A DNA stretch of 64,000 bases from CAYVTV01 sp964526475 (GTDB taxonomy: Bacteria > Bacteroidota > Bacteroidia > Bacteroidales > GCA-2748055), in contig CAZGKF010000001.1 in the NCBI GenBank assembly GCA_964526475.1, positions 1-64,000 of the forward strand, written 5' to 3'. Positions 33,501-43,200 of the stretch are shown here, in pieces. Made by a program: the position numbers and the translations under genes. The notes under the pieces are model-generated. The model did not search any database and was not told the DNA's origin. It was given only the letters and a program-made list of their open reading frames with translations. The first letter of the stretch is position 1; each line of letters starts with the position of its first letter.

Positions 33501-36319
33501 AATTTTTTCTTTTTATTATCAAAATAAAAATGCTGTTTTAAAACTTCTTTTCTTGAACTCCCTACTACACAATGAAGTCCGCAATATTTATTCTTTAATT
33601 CACAGTCACATCTTCTGAATACCTTTTCAATGATTTCTTTTTGCTGCAGATTATGAATCTTAAGTAATCCAACTGCAGGGCTTCCGCTTGGTTGACGGGT
33701 AACCGGGATGATATGATATTTTCTCATAAAATTCTGAATATAATACCATGCTCCCATATTTTCAGGTTCCTCCTGAACCCATAAGACAAGAAGATTGTTT
33801 TTGTATTTCTTCAGAATTTTATCAACATTTTGTTCCGGGAAAGGATGTAACTGTTCAATCCTCACGAGAGCTATATCTCTTGCATTAAAAAAGTTTTTTG
33901 ATTCCAGAAGGTCATAATAAACTTTTCCTGAACAGAAAACCACTCTTCTTACTTCCCCTACATCCACATCTTCATCATCAATAAGATCCTTGTAAGTCCC
34001 CATTTCCAGATCATCAAGGGAAGATATGCAAGCTGGATGGCGGAGGAGTGATTTAGGTGTAAATATTATTAAGGGGACCCTGAAATTTCTTTTCATGAGA
34101 TGCCTCAGAAGGTGAAAAAAATTTGCAGGAGTCGAGGGATTAACAACCTGCATATTTTCATTTGCTGAAAGATTAAGAAAACGTTCGATACGTGCTGACG
34201 AATGCTCTGGCCCCTGACCTTCAAAACCATGAGGCAGAAATAAAACCAGGCCGTTCATTAATCCCCATTTTTCTTCTGCAGAACTTATATATTGATCAAT
34301 AACAACCTGGGCTACATTAACAAAATCGCCAAATTGCGCTTCCCAGATTGTTAAAGAATTTGGAGCAGCAAGAGCATAACCATATTCAAACCCCAGAACT
34401 CCATATTCAGATAACGGAGAATTATATATATCAAAGGATGCCTGATCATCTGAAATATGTTTAAGAGGAATATACTGCTGGTCAGTATCTTCAATAACAA
34501 TACCTGCATGCCGGTGCGAAAAGGTTCCTCTAATACTGTCCTGCCCGCTTATCCTTATCGGAAACCCTTCTGTTAGGAGGGTTGCATACGCAAGAAGTTC
34601 CGCAATTGCCCAGTCAACCTTATTTTCCTCAACCATCTTATTTCTTTCATCCATTAAACGGATTATCTTTTTGAAGAATTTTTTCTCTTCAGGCAAACTG
34701 TTAATTTTTCTCACCAGTTTCTTCAAGTGCTTTTTCTCCACTGCAGTTTGAACAGGTTTAAAGAAATCTGTTGTTTCGGAATACTTAAACCCCTTCCATT
34801 CATTTTTCAGGAATTGACTTATGTTTACCTTTTTTATCTGATTTGCTTTTTCCAACTTCTGCTCAAGGAATTCATTATACATTTTTTCCGATTCATTAAG
34901 TTCACCTCTGCTTAAAATCCCTTCCTTTTCAAGCTTATTTCCATAAATAAACCCGGGGTCAGGATGGTTTGCAATAGCTTTATAGAGAAGAGGCTGGGTA
35001 AACCGGGGTTCATCACCTTCATTATGACCATATTTCCTGTAAGAAAGAATGTCGATAAAAACATCGGAATGAAAAGTCTGACGATACTTGACAGCTAAAA
35101 TTATTGTTTGCACCAGAGCTTCAACATCATCTCCATTTACATGAAAAATTGGTGATTTTGTAACTTTAGCAATATCAGTACAATAAGTACTGGAACGGGC
35201 ATCAAGATAATTGGTTGTAAATCCGATCTGATTATTTATAACAAGATGAATAGTCCCACCCGTCAGATATCCGGGTAGTTCCGACATCTGGATAACTTCA
35301 TATACTACTCCCTGACTGGCTATTGCAGCATCACCATGAATCAGAACAGGTACCAGTTTTTTAATATCTCCATTGTAGACATTATTTATGCGTGCTCTGA
35401 CGATTCCCTGAATAACAGGACTCACAGCTTCGAGATGTGAAGGATTTGGTGCAAGGTTTAGTTTTACTGCTTTACCTGAGCTTGTTTTTATTGTACTTCC
35501 ATAACCAAGATGGTATTTAACATCTCCAAGTGATATCCCTTCATCATACGCATCGCCGTCAAACTCTTTAAAAATCTTTTCATGTGGTTTTTGAAGTACA
35601 TTTGCAAGCACATTCAGTCTCCCTCTGTGAGCCATTCCAATAGTAAACTCTTCTGCGCCAAAATCCGAGCCGGTCTCAATTAAAGAGTTTAATGCAGGTA
35701 TGAGAGTTTCAGCGCCTTCAAGTGAAAACCTCTTCTGTCCGGCAAACTTTCTGTGAATAAATTTTTCAAAAACAACAGCATTACGGATGTATAGATATAA
35801 CTCCTTTTTTTCTTCCTGTGTGAAAATTTTTATGTTCCGGCTATTTTCTAAATGGTCTTTGAGCCAGGCTATTTTTCGCAAATTTCTTATAAACATGAAT
35901 TCCGACCCGATGGATTCGCAATAAGTCTTTTTCAGGAATTCAACAATTCTTCCAAGGTTTGTTTTGCCAAGGCCGATATCAGTTCCTGCGTGAAATTCAG
36001 TCGCAAGATCCTTATCAGAAAGCCCATAATTATCAATATCAAGAGTTGGGGAATATTTTCTCCTCGTTCTAACAGGATTGGTTTCGGTAAATAAATGGCC
36101 CCGTTTTCGATATGCATCAATAAGATTTAATACTTTAAACTCTTTATCAAAAACCTCAGAGGGGATCTCATTTGAACTATAATTTTCCAAAGCAAAGTCA
36201 AATCCCTCAAAGAATTTTCTCCATGTTAAATCTAAAGAATCAGGATTCTCTTTGTATTCACGATATAAATCTTCAATAACCTTTATCTCACTATTTCCCA
36301 GGTATGATAGCTTGCTCAT
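33497..36319 (-). CDS. sucA: 2-oxoglutarate dehydrogenase E1
   Basis: A 940-residue thiamine-diphosphate enzyme that decarboxylates 2-oxoglutarate. The N-terminal segment (MSKLSYLGNSEIKVIEDLYR, then 'NPDSLDLTWRKFFEGF') is the E2-binding region. ThDP/Mg motifs are 'FTIGMAHRGRLNVLANVL', 'HGDAAIASQGVVYEVIQMS' and 'VNGDDVEALVQTIILAVKYR'. The transketolase-like part includes 'GQDSIRGTFSHRHAG' and 'LPHGFEGQGPEHSSARIERF'. The usual C-terminus (SPAVGLLKIHNLQQKEIIEK) is followed by about 40 further residues rich in Cys (CDCELKNKYCGLHC). It heads the sucAB operon. Confidence 0.96.
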   Translation of the reverse strand: MSKLSYLGNSEIKVIEDLYREYKENPDSLDLTWRKFFEGFDFALENYSSNEIPSEVFDKEFKVLNLIDAYRKRGHLFTETNPVRTRRKYSPTLDIDNYGLSDKDLATEFHAGTDIGLGKTNLGRIVEFLKKTYCESIGSEFMFIRNLRKIAWLKDHLENSRNIKIFTQEEKKELYLYIRNAVVFEKFIHRKFAGQKRFSLEGAETLIPALNSLIETGSDFGAEEFTIGMAHRGRLNVLANVLQKPHEKIFKEFDGDAYDEGISLGDVKYHLGYGSTIKTSSGKAVKLNLAPNPSHLEAVSPVIQGIVRARINNVYNGDIKKLVPVLIHGDAAIASQGVVYEVIQMSELPGYLTGGTIHLVINNQIGFTTNYLDARSSTYCTDIAKVTKSPIFHVNGDDVEALVQTIILAVKYRQTFHSDVFIDILSYRKYGHNEGDEPRFTQPLLYKAIANHPDPGFIYGNKLEKEGILSRGELNESEKMYNEFLEQKLEKANQIKKVNISQFLKNEWKGFKYSETTDFFKPVQTAVEKKHLKKLVRKINSLPEEKKFFKKIIRLMDERNKMVEENKVDWAIAELLAYATLLTEGFPIRISGQDSIRGTFSHRHAGIVIEDTDQQYIPLKHISDDQASFDIYNSPLSEYGVLGFEYGYALAAPNSLTIWEAQFGDFVNVAQVVIDQYISSAEEKWGLMNGLVLFLPHGFEGQGPEHSSARIERFLNLSANENMQVVNPSTPANFFHLLRHLMKRNFRVPLIIFTPKSLLRHPACISSLDDLEMGTYKDLIDDEDVDVGEVRRVVFCSGKVYYDLLESKNFFNARDIALVRIEQLHPFPEQNVDKILKKYKNNLLVLWVQEEPENMGAWYYIQNFMRKYHIIPVTRQPSGSPAVGLLKIHNLQQKEIIEKVFRRCDCELKNKYCGLHCVVGSSRKEVLKQHFYFDNKKKKL

Positions 36320-36568
36320 ATGGAATATATTACCTTCAATTCAGATGTAAAAATATAAATGTATTTAAATAAATTTCAGAATAATCATTCAGATAAAAAA
36401 AGTTCAGAAATATGCGTTTAAAATTACATAAACATTTTGATAAACTTTAATTAAACAAGGTTTAAGCCGCTTTTGTTTAATCTTCGTTAAAAACCGATTA
36501 GACCTTATGAATGGTGAATAAAGAAAAAATACAGTTGAAGGGCTTGTTCGATAAAAAATGATTTGTTT

Positions 36569-36590
36569 AAACCGCACAAGCGGTTTTTTT
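36569..36590 (+). terminator. Orphan rho-independent terminator
   Basis: AAACCGC-acaa-GCGGTTT followed by a T-run is a canonical terminator on the plus strand. No plus-strand gene lies upstream within the gap (36320-36651), because sucA is divergent. It may end a small RNA transcribed from this gap, or be left from a lost gene. Nothing else is recognisable in the gap. Confidence 0.6.
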
Positions 36591-36651
36591 AACTTAATTT
36601 TACAGAATTATTCATTACTGAAATAATGAACATGAAAAAATTAATAATTAC

Positions 36652-37100
36652 ATGGGAAAAAAATAATATTACTATTTGGGTTTTCAGGTATATTGAATAT
36701 TTCATTCTCACAGGAATTTGCTGAAATTATATTATTTAATGGTGATACCATAAAAGAACAATTAATTAGCAGAAAAATCAAATACTCGAAAGACAGTATA
36801 TTCCTACATTTCAACCCATTCAAAAGGTATGCCTGCCCGGATGAGATTACCAGGCTTAAAACTACAGATCTTCATCTCATATCAGCAAAAATTATCTCAC
36901 GAAATAATGATATTGTTGCAGAGTTCATTGAACCTCTGATAGCTGGTTTCATCAGTCTTTATCAGAGTTATGACAGTAATGGTAAAAAATTGTTCTATTT
37001 ACAAAAAGAAGATTCCTTCATTTATCATATACCGGATAAATTCTTTAAAGGATATATTCTTTTATTTTTTTTTTCTATTTTTGCACTTTCAAAATTTTAA
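36652..37100 (+). pseudogene. Small secreted protein, possibly frameshifted at an A7 tract
   Basis: A 135-residue frame opens formally at TTG 36693. Its natural upstream extension (KKIILLFGFSGILNISFSQ) is a good signal peptide but has no in-frame start. ATGs at 36632 and 36652 are in the two other frames, and a run of seven A's (36657-36663) lies between them and the signal peptide. Adding one A would join ATG 36652 to it. The mature part (AEIILFNGDTIKEQLISRKI, then DEITRLKTTDLHLIS) resembles small Bacteroidetes exported proteins of unknown function. It ends in a hydrophobic segment just ahead of pntA. It is broken, or phase-variable by slippage. Confidence 0.45.
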
Positions 37101-37113
37101 AAATCACTCTTTT

Positions 37114-38244
37114 ATGAAAATCGGTATCCTGAAAGAATCACGGGAAGAAAACAGAGTTGCACTTTTGCCTGACTCTGTTACTTCTCTTATTAAAGCAAAA
37201 GTAAAGATATTGGTTGAAACCGGTGCGGGCATGTCATCCTTTGCTTCTGATAATGAGTATAAGGAGGTTGGAGCTGAAATTTTATCTAGGGAGAAAGTTA
37301 TTGAAAATTCTGATTTACTTGTTAATATCCATCCACCTGATAGTACTTCTCTGGGCAAAATGAAGTCTGGAAAGGTTCTGCTGGCTGTCATTAACCCTTT
37401 TATGAATACAGAAATCGTAAAAGAACTGGCATCAAAGGGCATCACCTCGTTCAGTCTTGATATAATTCCAAGAACCACCAGGGCGCAGTCGATGGATATT
37501 CTATCTTCACAAGCAACTGTTTCAGGATATAAAGCTGTAATTGATGCTGCTGCAAGGTTTAGCGGGTTTTTCCCCATGCTTATGACAGCTGCGGGAACTA
37601 TAAAACCTGCCAAAGTTCTTATTTTGGGTGCCGGGGTAGCAGGTCTGCAGGCAATTGCCACTTCCCGGAAACTGGGAGCCGTAGTGGAAGCCTTCGATGT
37701 CAGAACAGCTGCAAAAGAGGAGGTTTTAAGCCTCGGGGCAAAATTCATTGAAGTGGAAGGAGCTGTTGATGATAAATCAGCCGGAGGTTATGCAGTTGAA
37801 CAAACAAATGAATTTAAAAAGAAGCAGCAGAATGTTATCCAGGAGCATGCCGGTAAGGCTGATATAATTATCTGTACAGCGCAGATACCTGGGAGAAAGG
37901 CTCCCCTTCTCATCCTCAAAAAGACCGTTGAAGCCATGCAAAGCGGATCAGTAATTATTGATCTGGCAGCTTCTACAGGCGGAAATTGCGAACTTACAAA
38001 AGATAATGAAGTAGTAATACACAATCAGGTTACTATTGTGGGTAATTCTAACTATCCTTCAGAAATGCCAACAGATGCCAGCCAGATGTTTGGTAGAAAT
38101 GTCCTGAATTTCCTTAAACTTATTATTGACGATGAAGGAAATCTGAACCTTAACTTCGAAGATGACATTGTTCAGGGTACCTGCCTTACTCATAATAAAG
38201 AAATAGTTCATCAAAAAGTCAAAGAAACTATTAATCCATCATAA
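37114..38244 (+). CDS. pntA: NAD(P) transhydrogenase alpha-1 subunit (NAD-binding)
   Basis: A 376-residue soluble subunit of the proton-translocating transhydrogenase. The frame is open from 36970, but ATG 37114 (MKIGILKESREENRVALLPD) is the family start. NAD-binding motifs are 'VLILGAGVAGLQAIATSRKL' with 'AVVEAFDVRTAAKEEVLSLG', and 'IIICTAQIPGRKAPLLI'. It is followed after 10 bp by the alpha-2 membrane subunit and then by pntB, the split three-subunit arrangement seen in many bacteria. The complex uses the proton gradient to make NADPH from NADH. Confidence 0.95.
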   Translation: MKIGILKESREENRVALLPDSVTSLIKAKVKILVETGAGMSSFASDNEYKEVGAEILSREKVIENSDLLVNIHPPDSTSLGKMKSGKVLLAVINPFMNTEIVKELASKGITSFSLDIIPRTTRAQSMDILSSQATVSGYKAVIDAAARFSGFFPMLMTAAGTIKPAKVLILGAGVAGLQAIATSRKLGAVVEAFDVRTAAKEEVLSLGAKFIEVEGAVDDKSAGGYAVEQTNEFKKKQQNVIQEHAGKADIIICTAQIPGRKAPLLILKKTVEAMQSGSVIIDLAASTGGNCELTKDNEVVIHNQVTIVGNSNYPSEMPTDASQMFGRNVLNFLKLIIDDEGNLNLNFEDDIVQGTCLTHNKEIVHQKVKETINPS

Positions 38245-38254
38245 ACATGAAAAA

Positions 38255-38563
38255 ATGGAACAAATATTAAGCTTTTTCTGGGAAAACAAAGATGCGATAT
38301 TCATTATCGTTCTCTCTGTTTTTCTTGGCGTGGAAGTAATCTCCAACGTCCCCTCAGTTCTTCATACACCTCTTATGTCAGGGGCAAATGCAATCAGTGG
38401 GGTAATCATTATCGGTGGCATAATACTGGTAGGACATGCCGATTCATTACACGAATGGGTACTGGGTATTTTCTCAGTTCTGCTTGGCACTCTCAATGTG
38501 GCAGGTGGATTTGTTGTGACAGACAGGATGCTGGAAATGTTTAAAAAAAAGAAAAAAAAGTAA
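38255..38563 (+). CDS. pntAB: NAD(P) transhydrogenase alpha-2 subunit (membrane)
   Basis: A 102-residue membrane subunit with three helices, including 'FIIVLSVFLGVEVISNVPSV' with the expected 'HTPLMSGANAISGVIIIGG', a hallmark of the dII membrane domain. The Lys-rich C-terminus (KKKKKK) is cytoplasmic. It lies between pntA and pntB with 10-bp and 3-bp gaps, so translation is coupled. Confidence 0.94.
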   Translation: MEQILSFFWENKDAIFIIVLSVFLGVEVISNVPSVLHTPLMSGANAISGVIIIGGIILVGHADSLHEWVLGIFSVLLGTLNVAGGFVVTDRMLEMFKKKKKK

Positions 38564-38566
38564 GAG

Positions 38567-39988
38567 ATGAATACATTGATAAACCTTTATATACCTTCAA
38601 CAGGCGAAATTATCCTTGAGTTGAGTTACCTGGTTTCCGCCATATTTTTTGTGGCAGGGCTGAAACTTCAAAGTCATCCTGATTCAGCCCGCAAAGGAAA
38701 TCTTTGGGCTGCCTCCGGTATGCTTCTGGCAATGATCACTACTCTCATCCTTCATAAAAATGGAGACGGGGAGAATATTTCCCTTTTTAATGCTGTCATT
38801 ATCGTTATTTCTATTTCATTTGCCGGAATTGTTGGAGCCGTTATTGCCCGCAAGGTTAAAATGACAGCTATGCCTCAACTGGTTTCATTTTTCAATGCAA
38901 CAGGCGGAGGTGCATCTGCCCTCGTGGCACTTATTGAGTTCTCAAATCCGGATAATGAATCCTCCCTAGTCACCTTGCTGGGTTTGATCATTGGAAGTAT
39001 TGCTTTTAGCGGTAGTTTGATTGCTTACGGAAAACTTGATGGAAAAATAGGAGATATTTTTGCAGGCTTTATGAAATACCTCAATCTTTTTATGCTTGCT
39101 TCTGTGCTTTTCCTTCTGATATTCATGCTTGCCGGTAATTTATCTCCTGAAATATTGCAATACCTGGTTTATATTTTACTGGCAGCAAGTCTTATTTACG
39201 GAATAACTTTCGTTATGCCTATTGGAGGGGCAGATATGCCGGTAGTGATTTCCCTTCTTAATTCTTTTACAGGTATTGCTGCAGCAATGGCCGGATTCAT
39301 ATATAATAACCAGGCAATGATACTTGGGGGAATACTCGTAGGAGCGGCCGGATCTATTCTTACCCTCCTGATGTGCCGTGCAATGAACCGTTCCCTTATC
39401 AATGTGATAATTGGAGCTTTCGGAGGCGGTGGAGCCGGTATTGACAGGGAAGCAGGAACAATAAAAGAGATATCAGTTAGTGATGCCGCTATACTCCTGA
39501 GTTATACACAGAAGGTTGTAATAGTTCCGGGATATGGTCTCGCAGTAGCCCAGGCTCAACACCTTTGTAATGAACTCGAAAAACTCCTTGAAGAAAAAGG
39601 AGTTGAAGTGAAATATGCCATCCATCCCGTTGCAGGAAGAATGCCCGGGCATATGAATGTATTATTGGCAGAGGCTGATGTTCCTTACGAAAAACTGAAG
39701 GAGATGGATGAAATAAATCCCGATATGCCAAATACAGATGTAGTTATAGTAATCGGGGCAAATGATGTTGTAAACCCCGCAGCCCTCGATGATACATCCA
39801 GTCCTATATACGGTATGCCTATTATCAAAACCCACGAAGCCAGAAATGTGATCGTCATGAAGCGTGGAATGGGTAAAGGATATGCTGCGATTGAAAACTA
39901 TCTGTTTTATATGGATCGCACAAGGATGTTATTTGGAAATGCCAAAGATTCTCTCCAGAAACTGGTTACTGAAATAAAAAGTCTCTAA
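38567..39988 (+). CDS. pntB: NAD(P) transhydrogenase beta subunit
   Basis: A 473-residue subunit with about nine membrane helices (residues 1-290), then a soluble NADP-binding domain. Motifs: 'TAMPQLVSFFNATGGGASAL' and 'VMPIGGADMPVVISLLNSFT' in the membrane part, 'VVIVPGYGLAVAQAQHLCNE' and 'HPVAGRMPGHMNVLLAEADV' in the NADP domain, and 'VIVIGANDVVNPAA'. Last gene of the pnt operon, followed by a strong terminator. Confidence 0.96.
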   Translation: MNTLINLYIPSTGEIILELSYLVSAIFFVAGLKLQSHPDSARKGNLWAASGMLLAMITTLILHKNGDGENISLFNAVIIVISISFAGIVGAVIARKVKMTAMPQLVSFFNATGGGASALVALIEFSNPDNESSLVTLLGLIIGSIAFSGSLIAYGKLDGKIGDIFAGFMKYLNLFMLASVLFLLIFMLAGNLSPEILQYLVYILLAASLIYGITFVMPIGGADMPVVISLLNSFTGIAAAMAGFIYNNQAMILGGILVGAAGSILTLLMCRAMNRSLINVIIGAFGGGGAGIDREAGTIKEISVSDAAILLSYTQKVVIVPGYGLAVAQAQHLCNELEKLLEEKGVEVKYAIHPVAGRMPGHMNVLLAEADVPYEKLKEMDEINPDMPNTDVVIVIGANDVVNPAALDDTSSPIYGMPIIKTHEARNVIVMKRGMGKGYAAIENYLFYMDRTRMLFGNAKDSLQKLVTEIKSL

Positions 39989-39994
39989 AAAATC

Positions 39995-40026
39995 AGCCGT
40001 TACAAAAAAATGTAACGGCTTTTTTT
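39995..40026 (+). terminator. Rho-independent terminator of the pnt operon
   Basis: AGCCGTTACA and TGTAACGGCT form a perfect 10-bp stem around an A6 loop, followed by TTTTTT. It cleanly separates the pnt operon from the surface-protein cluster. The 195 bp to the next gene show no other clear signal. Confidence 0.95.
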
Positions 40027-40220
40027 ATTAACAATCGTTAAACTCATAATTTACTGAAAAACTGTGATTTGGAATATTATTTTAGTAGCTTGCATGCAAC
40101 CTTTTAGAATAAATATGCGTATTAATATGTAACTTTCAGAAACTAAATATCAGTTTGTTCAGTATTTTGCTCTGAACTATTTGATAGTTAAAGAGAACCG
40201 GAGATTAATCGGACACAGGA

Positions 40221-43200
40221 ATGTTAGGAAAAAAACATATTTCCAGTACAAAATATTCATTTTTAAGTGAATGCCCTTCCTTTTTTACTCATTTAATCGC
40301 ATTAACTTGTGTTTTTTTCCTTTTTTCTCAAAATACTCTTAATGCTCAAAAAATCACAAAAGATAATTATTCCGGATATTTCACAGATAACAACTCCTGG
40401 CAAAATCCTCCTGCGCCCAACCTTGCTATTCATGAGGTGGTCATTTACGGTAATATCCAACATATAGGCGATATTTCTTTTCAAAGGAATCTGACCATAC
40501 ATGACACTCTAAGGATTTTTGGAAATGTAGAGTTAGGGAATAACTGTGATCTCACCGTCAGCCCGGGGGGTATTTTTATTGTTTATGGCAACTACCTTTC
40601 GAAAAACATGGTTGATGTACTTGCCGAAGGCTACCTCATCGTTACAGGTACATTTAAACAAGAGGGGGCCGACGGATTTGGGAGTTTTGATATTAACGGG
40701 GGCAATGTTTTTATTTTCGATCCGAATCCTGATGTCAAAGAGGGACTTAATTATGAAGACCTTCAATGTAATCCTGACTGCCTTTATGGTAACGAAGAAG
40801 ATTTGCAAAATGACCCAATATGGCAATTTTTCGAATCCGGTTCATATAGTATCTCTGCATCGGGGCCAACAGAGTTTTGTGATGGGGATTCCGTAACCCT
40901 GTCGGTAACCGATGATGGCTCCTGGTATCAATGGTACAGGGATGATACTGAGATTCCCGGAGCTGACTCATTTTCCTATGTTGCTTATGAATCCGGGGCC
41001 TACCACATAAGAATGCTGGTCGGATCAGACACCCTTAGTCTTACCCCTGTAACCGTAAATGTAAAAACCAACAGTATTTCTCCCGTTTCTGCATCTGTTG
41101 ACCGCGATAATGTATGTCCGGGAGATGGGAATATAGTATTATCCTATACCGGAGGAAGTCTGGGAACGGGCGCAATTGCACAATGGTACTCCGATGCAGG
41201 ATTTTCAATAAATGTGGGTTCCGGCAACGACCTTGTACTTGCAACCCCTTTGACCACAACAACCTATTATGTAAGATTTGAAGGCGATTGCGATACAACC
41301 ACAACAGCATCGGTAATATTAACCGTGCTTCCCGCCTCTCCGGTCCCGACGATAAGTCTTAATCCTATATCGCCTATACCAGCCTCAGCCAACAGTACTA
41401 ATCTTGGATACTCAGCTGTTACAGGGAGTCCTTCGCTTTATTCCATAACCTGGAGTGGGGCAGCCATAACAGCTGGTTTCATAAATGTTACGGACGCTGC
41501 TTTTCCGGCCAGTCCCATTTTAATTAACATCCCTCCGGGAATAGAGGCTGGTCAGACATATACAGGCAACCTAATTGTAATGAATGATTGCAACACAAGT
41601 GTAGAATATCCTTTTAACATTTCAGTACTTAACAAAATCCTTGGTATTGATCCCCATGCCACAGCAGCTTATTCATTACGGAAGCTCAGTTCAACCTATT
41701 CAGGGCCTGCGGTAAGGGTTAGGCGGAGTAGCGACAATGCAACACAGGACATTGGTTTCAATGCAGAAGGGAATCTCGACGAGGTTGCTCTACTGGCATT
41801 TACAGGAGCAGTAAATGCCTATATTACTATATGGTATGATCAGAGTGGAAACTCGCAGAATGCGTTGCAGGGCAATACGAATTACCAGCCACTGCTGGTT
41901 GAAAATGGAATAGTACTGAAAATTAACGGAAGGGCTATGCTGCGTTTTGATGGTTCAAATGATTTGCTCAACTACTCAAATCCTCCAGCCAATAATTTTT
42001 CAATTTTCACACTTGCCAGGACAAGCCTGACCCATCAAATTGACCCGGAATCAAATTCAGGAACAGAGGGAACTGCCGGGCAGCTTTATCTTTTAGGAGC
42101 TCCACACGGAGGCACAAATGCAGGTCAGGGTATTTCTTTTGGCACAAACGGTATTTCCAATTATGAACACGGAGCCGGCTACATGCCGGCAACTGCCGTT
42201 TACTCAGGAAACGTGACAGGGCTGAGTCAGATAAATGTTCTATACACTAACCGGCGGGCAAGGATATACCTTGATGGTTTGCTGGTAAGAACAGGAGTAT
42301 TATCGGGAAGGCCTGCTGTTACAGCATCAACTCAAATTGGATCAGGTTCTTATGGGGCTTTTAATGGTGAAATACCGGAATTAATAATATTCCCATCATC
42401 ACTATCCGATAGCGACAGGCAAACTATTGAATTTGATCAAGGCTGCCACTATTTAATTGCAGGACTTACCCCCGGAGTTATACCCGGTATTGCAGATGAT
42501 GCAACAACAGCATCCCTTCCTTATACCGAAGGGACAAATCAGATATGGACATATAGTATTACATGGGATGCCAATGCCATAGCTGCAGGATTCAACAATA
42601 TTGCAAACGAAACTCTCCCCGTTAGTCCGGTTACTATTACAGTACCTTCCGGCTTATCCGAATCAGATGTTTTTTCCGGTACGTTTAGCGCAATAAATGC
42701 ATGTGGAAGCAGCATACCAGACCATCCTATAACCATTCGTGTCCTGAACAGAATTCTGGGGAATGACATCTATGCAACAACAGCCTTTTCTGTCCGAAGA
42801 ATAGCGCCAGCATATTCCGGTCCTGCCATGCGACTTACAAGAACCAGTGATGGAGAATTCAGGGATGTTTATTTTGATTCCGGGGAAACCGTTTCTTTAA
42901 ATTCCCCTGTTTCCGTTGCAGGCGGAGGAACTTCAACAGCATTAACCCTTAGCGGTTGGATAGGGGGAAGTTCCGCAACCGTGAGAATATGGTATGACCA
43001 GAGTGGTAATGCAAAGCATGCCAATCAGTCAAATATTGCTGCACAGCCACTTATAGCTAATAACGGGGAACTTGTTTTGATTAACACCAGGCCGATGATT
43101 CAGTTTGACGGTGTTAATGATATAGTATCCTACAGCAATCCACCTGAGAATAATTTCTCATTATTTACCATTGCCCGAACAACCAATACACATGAGATTG

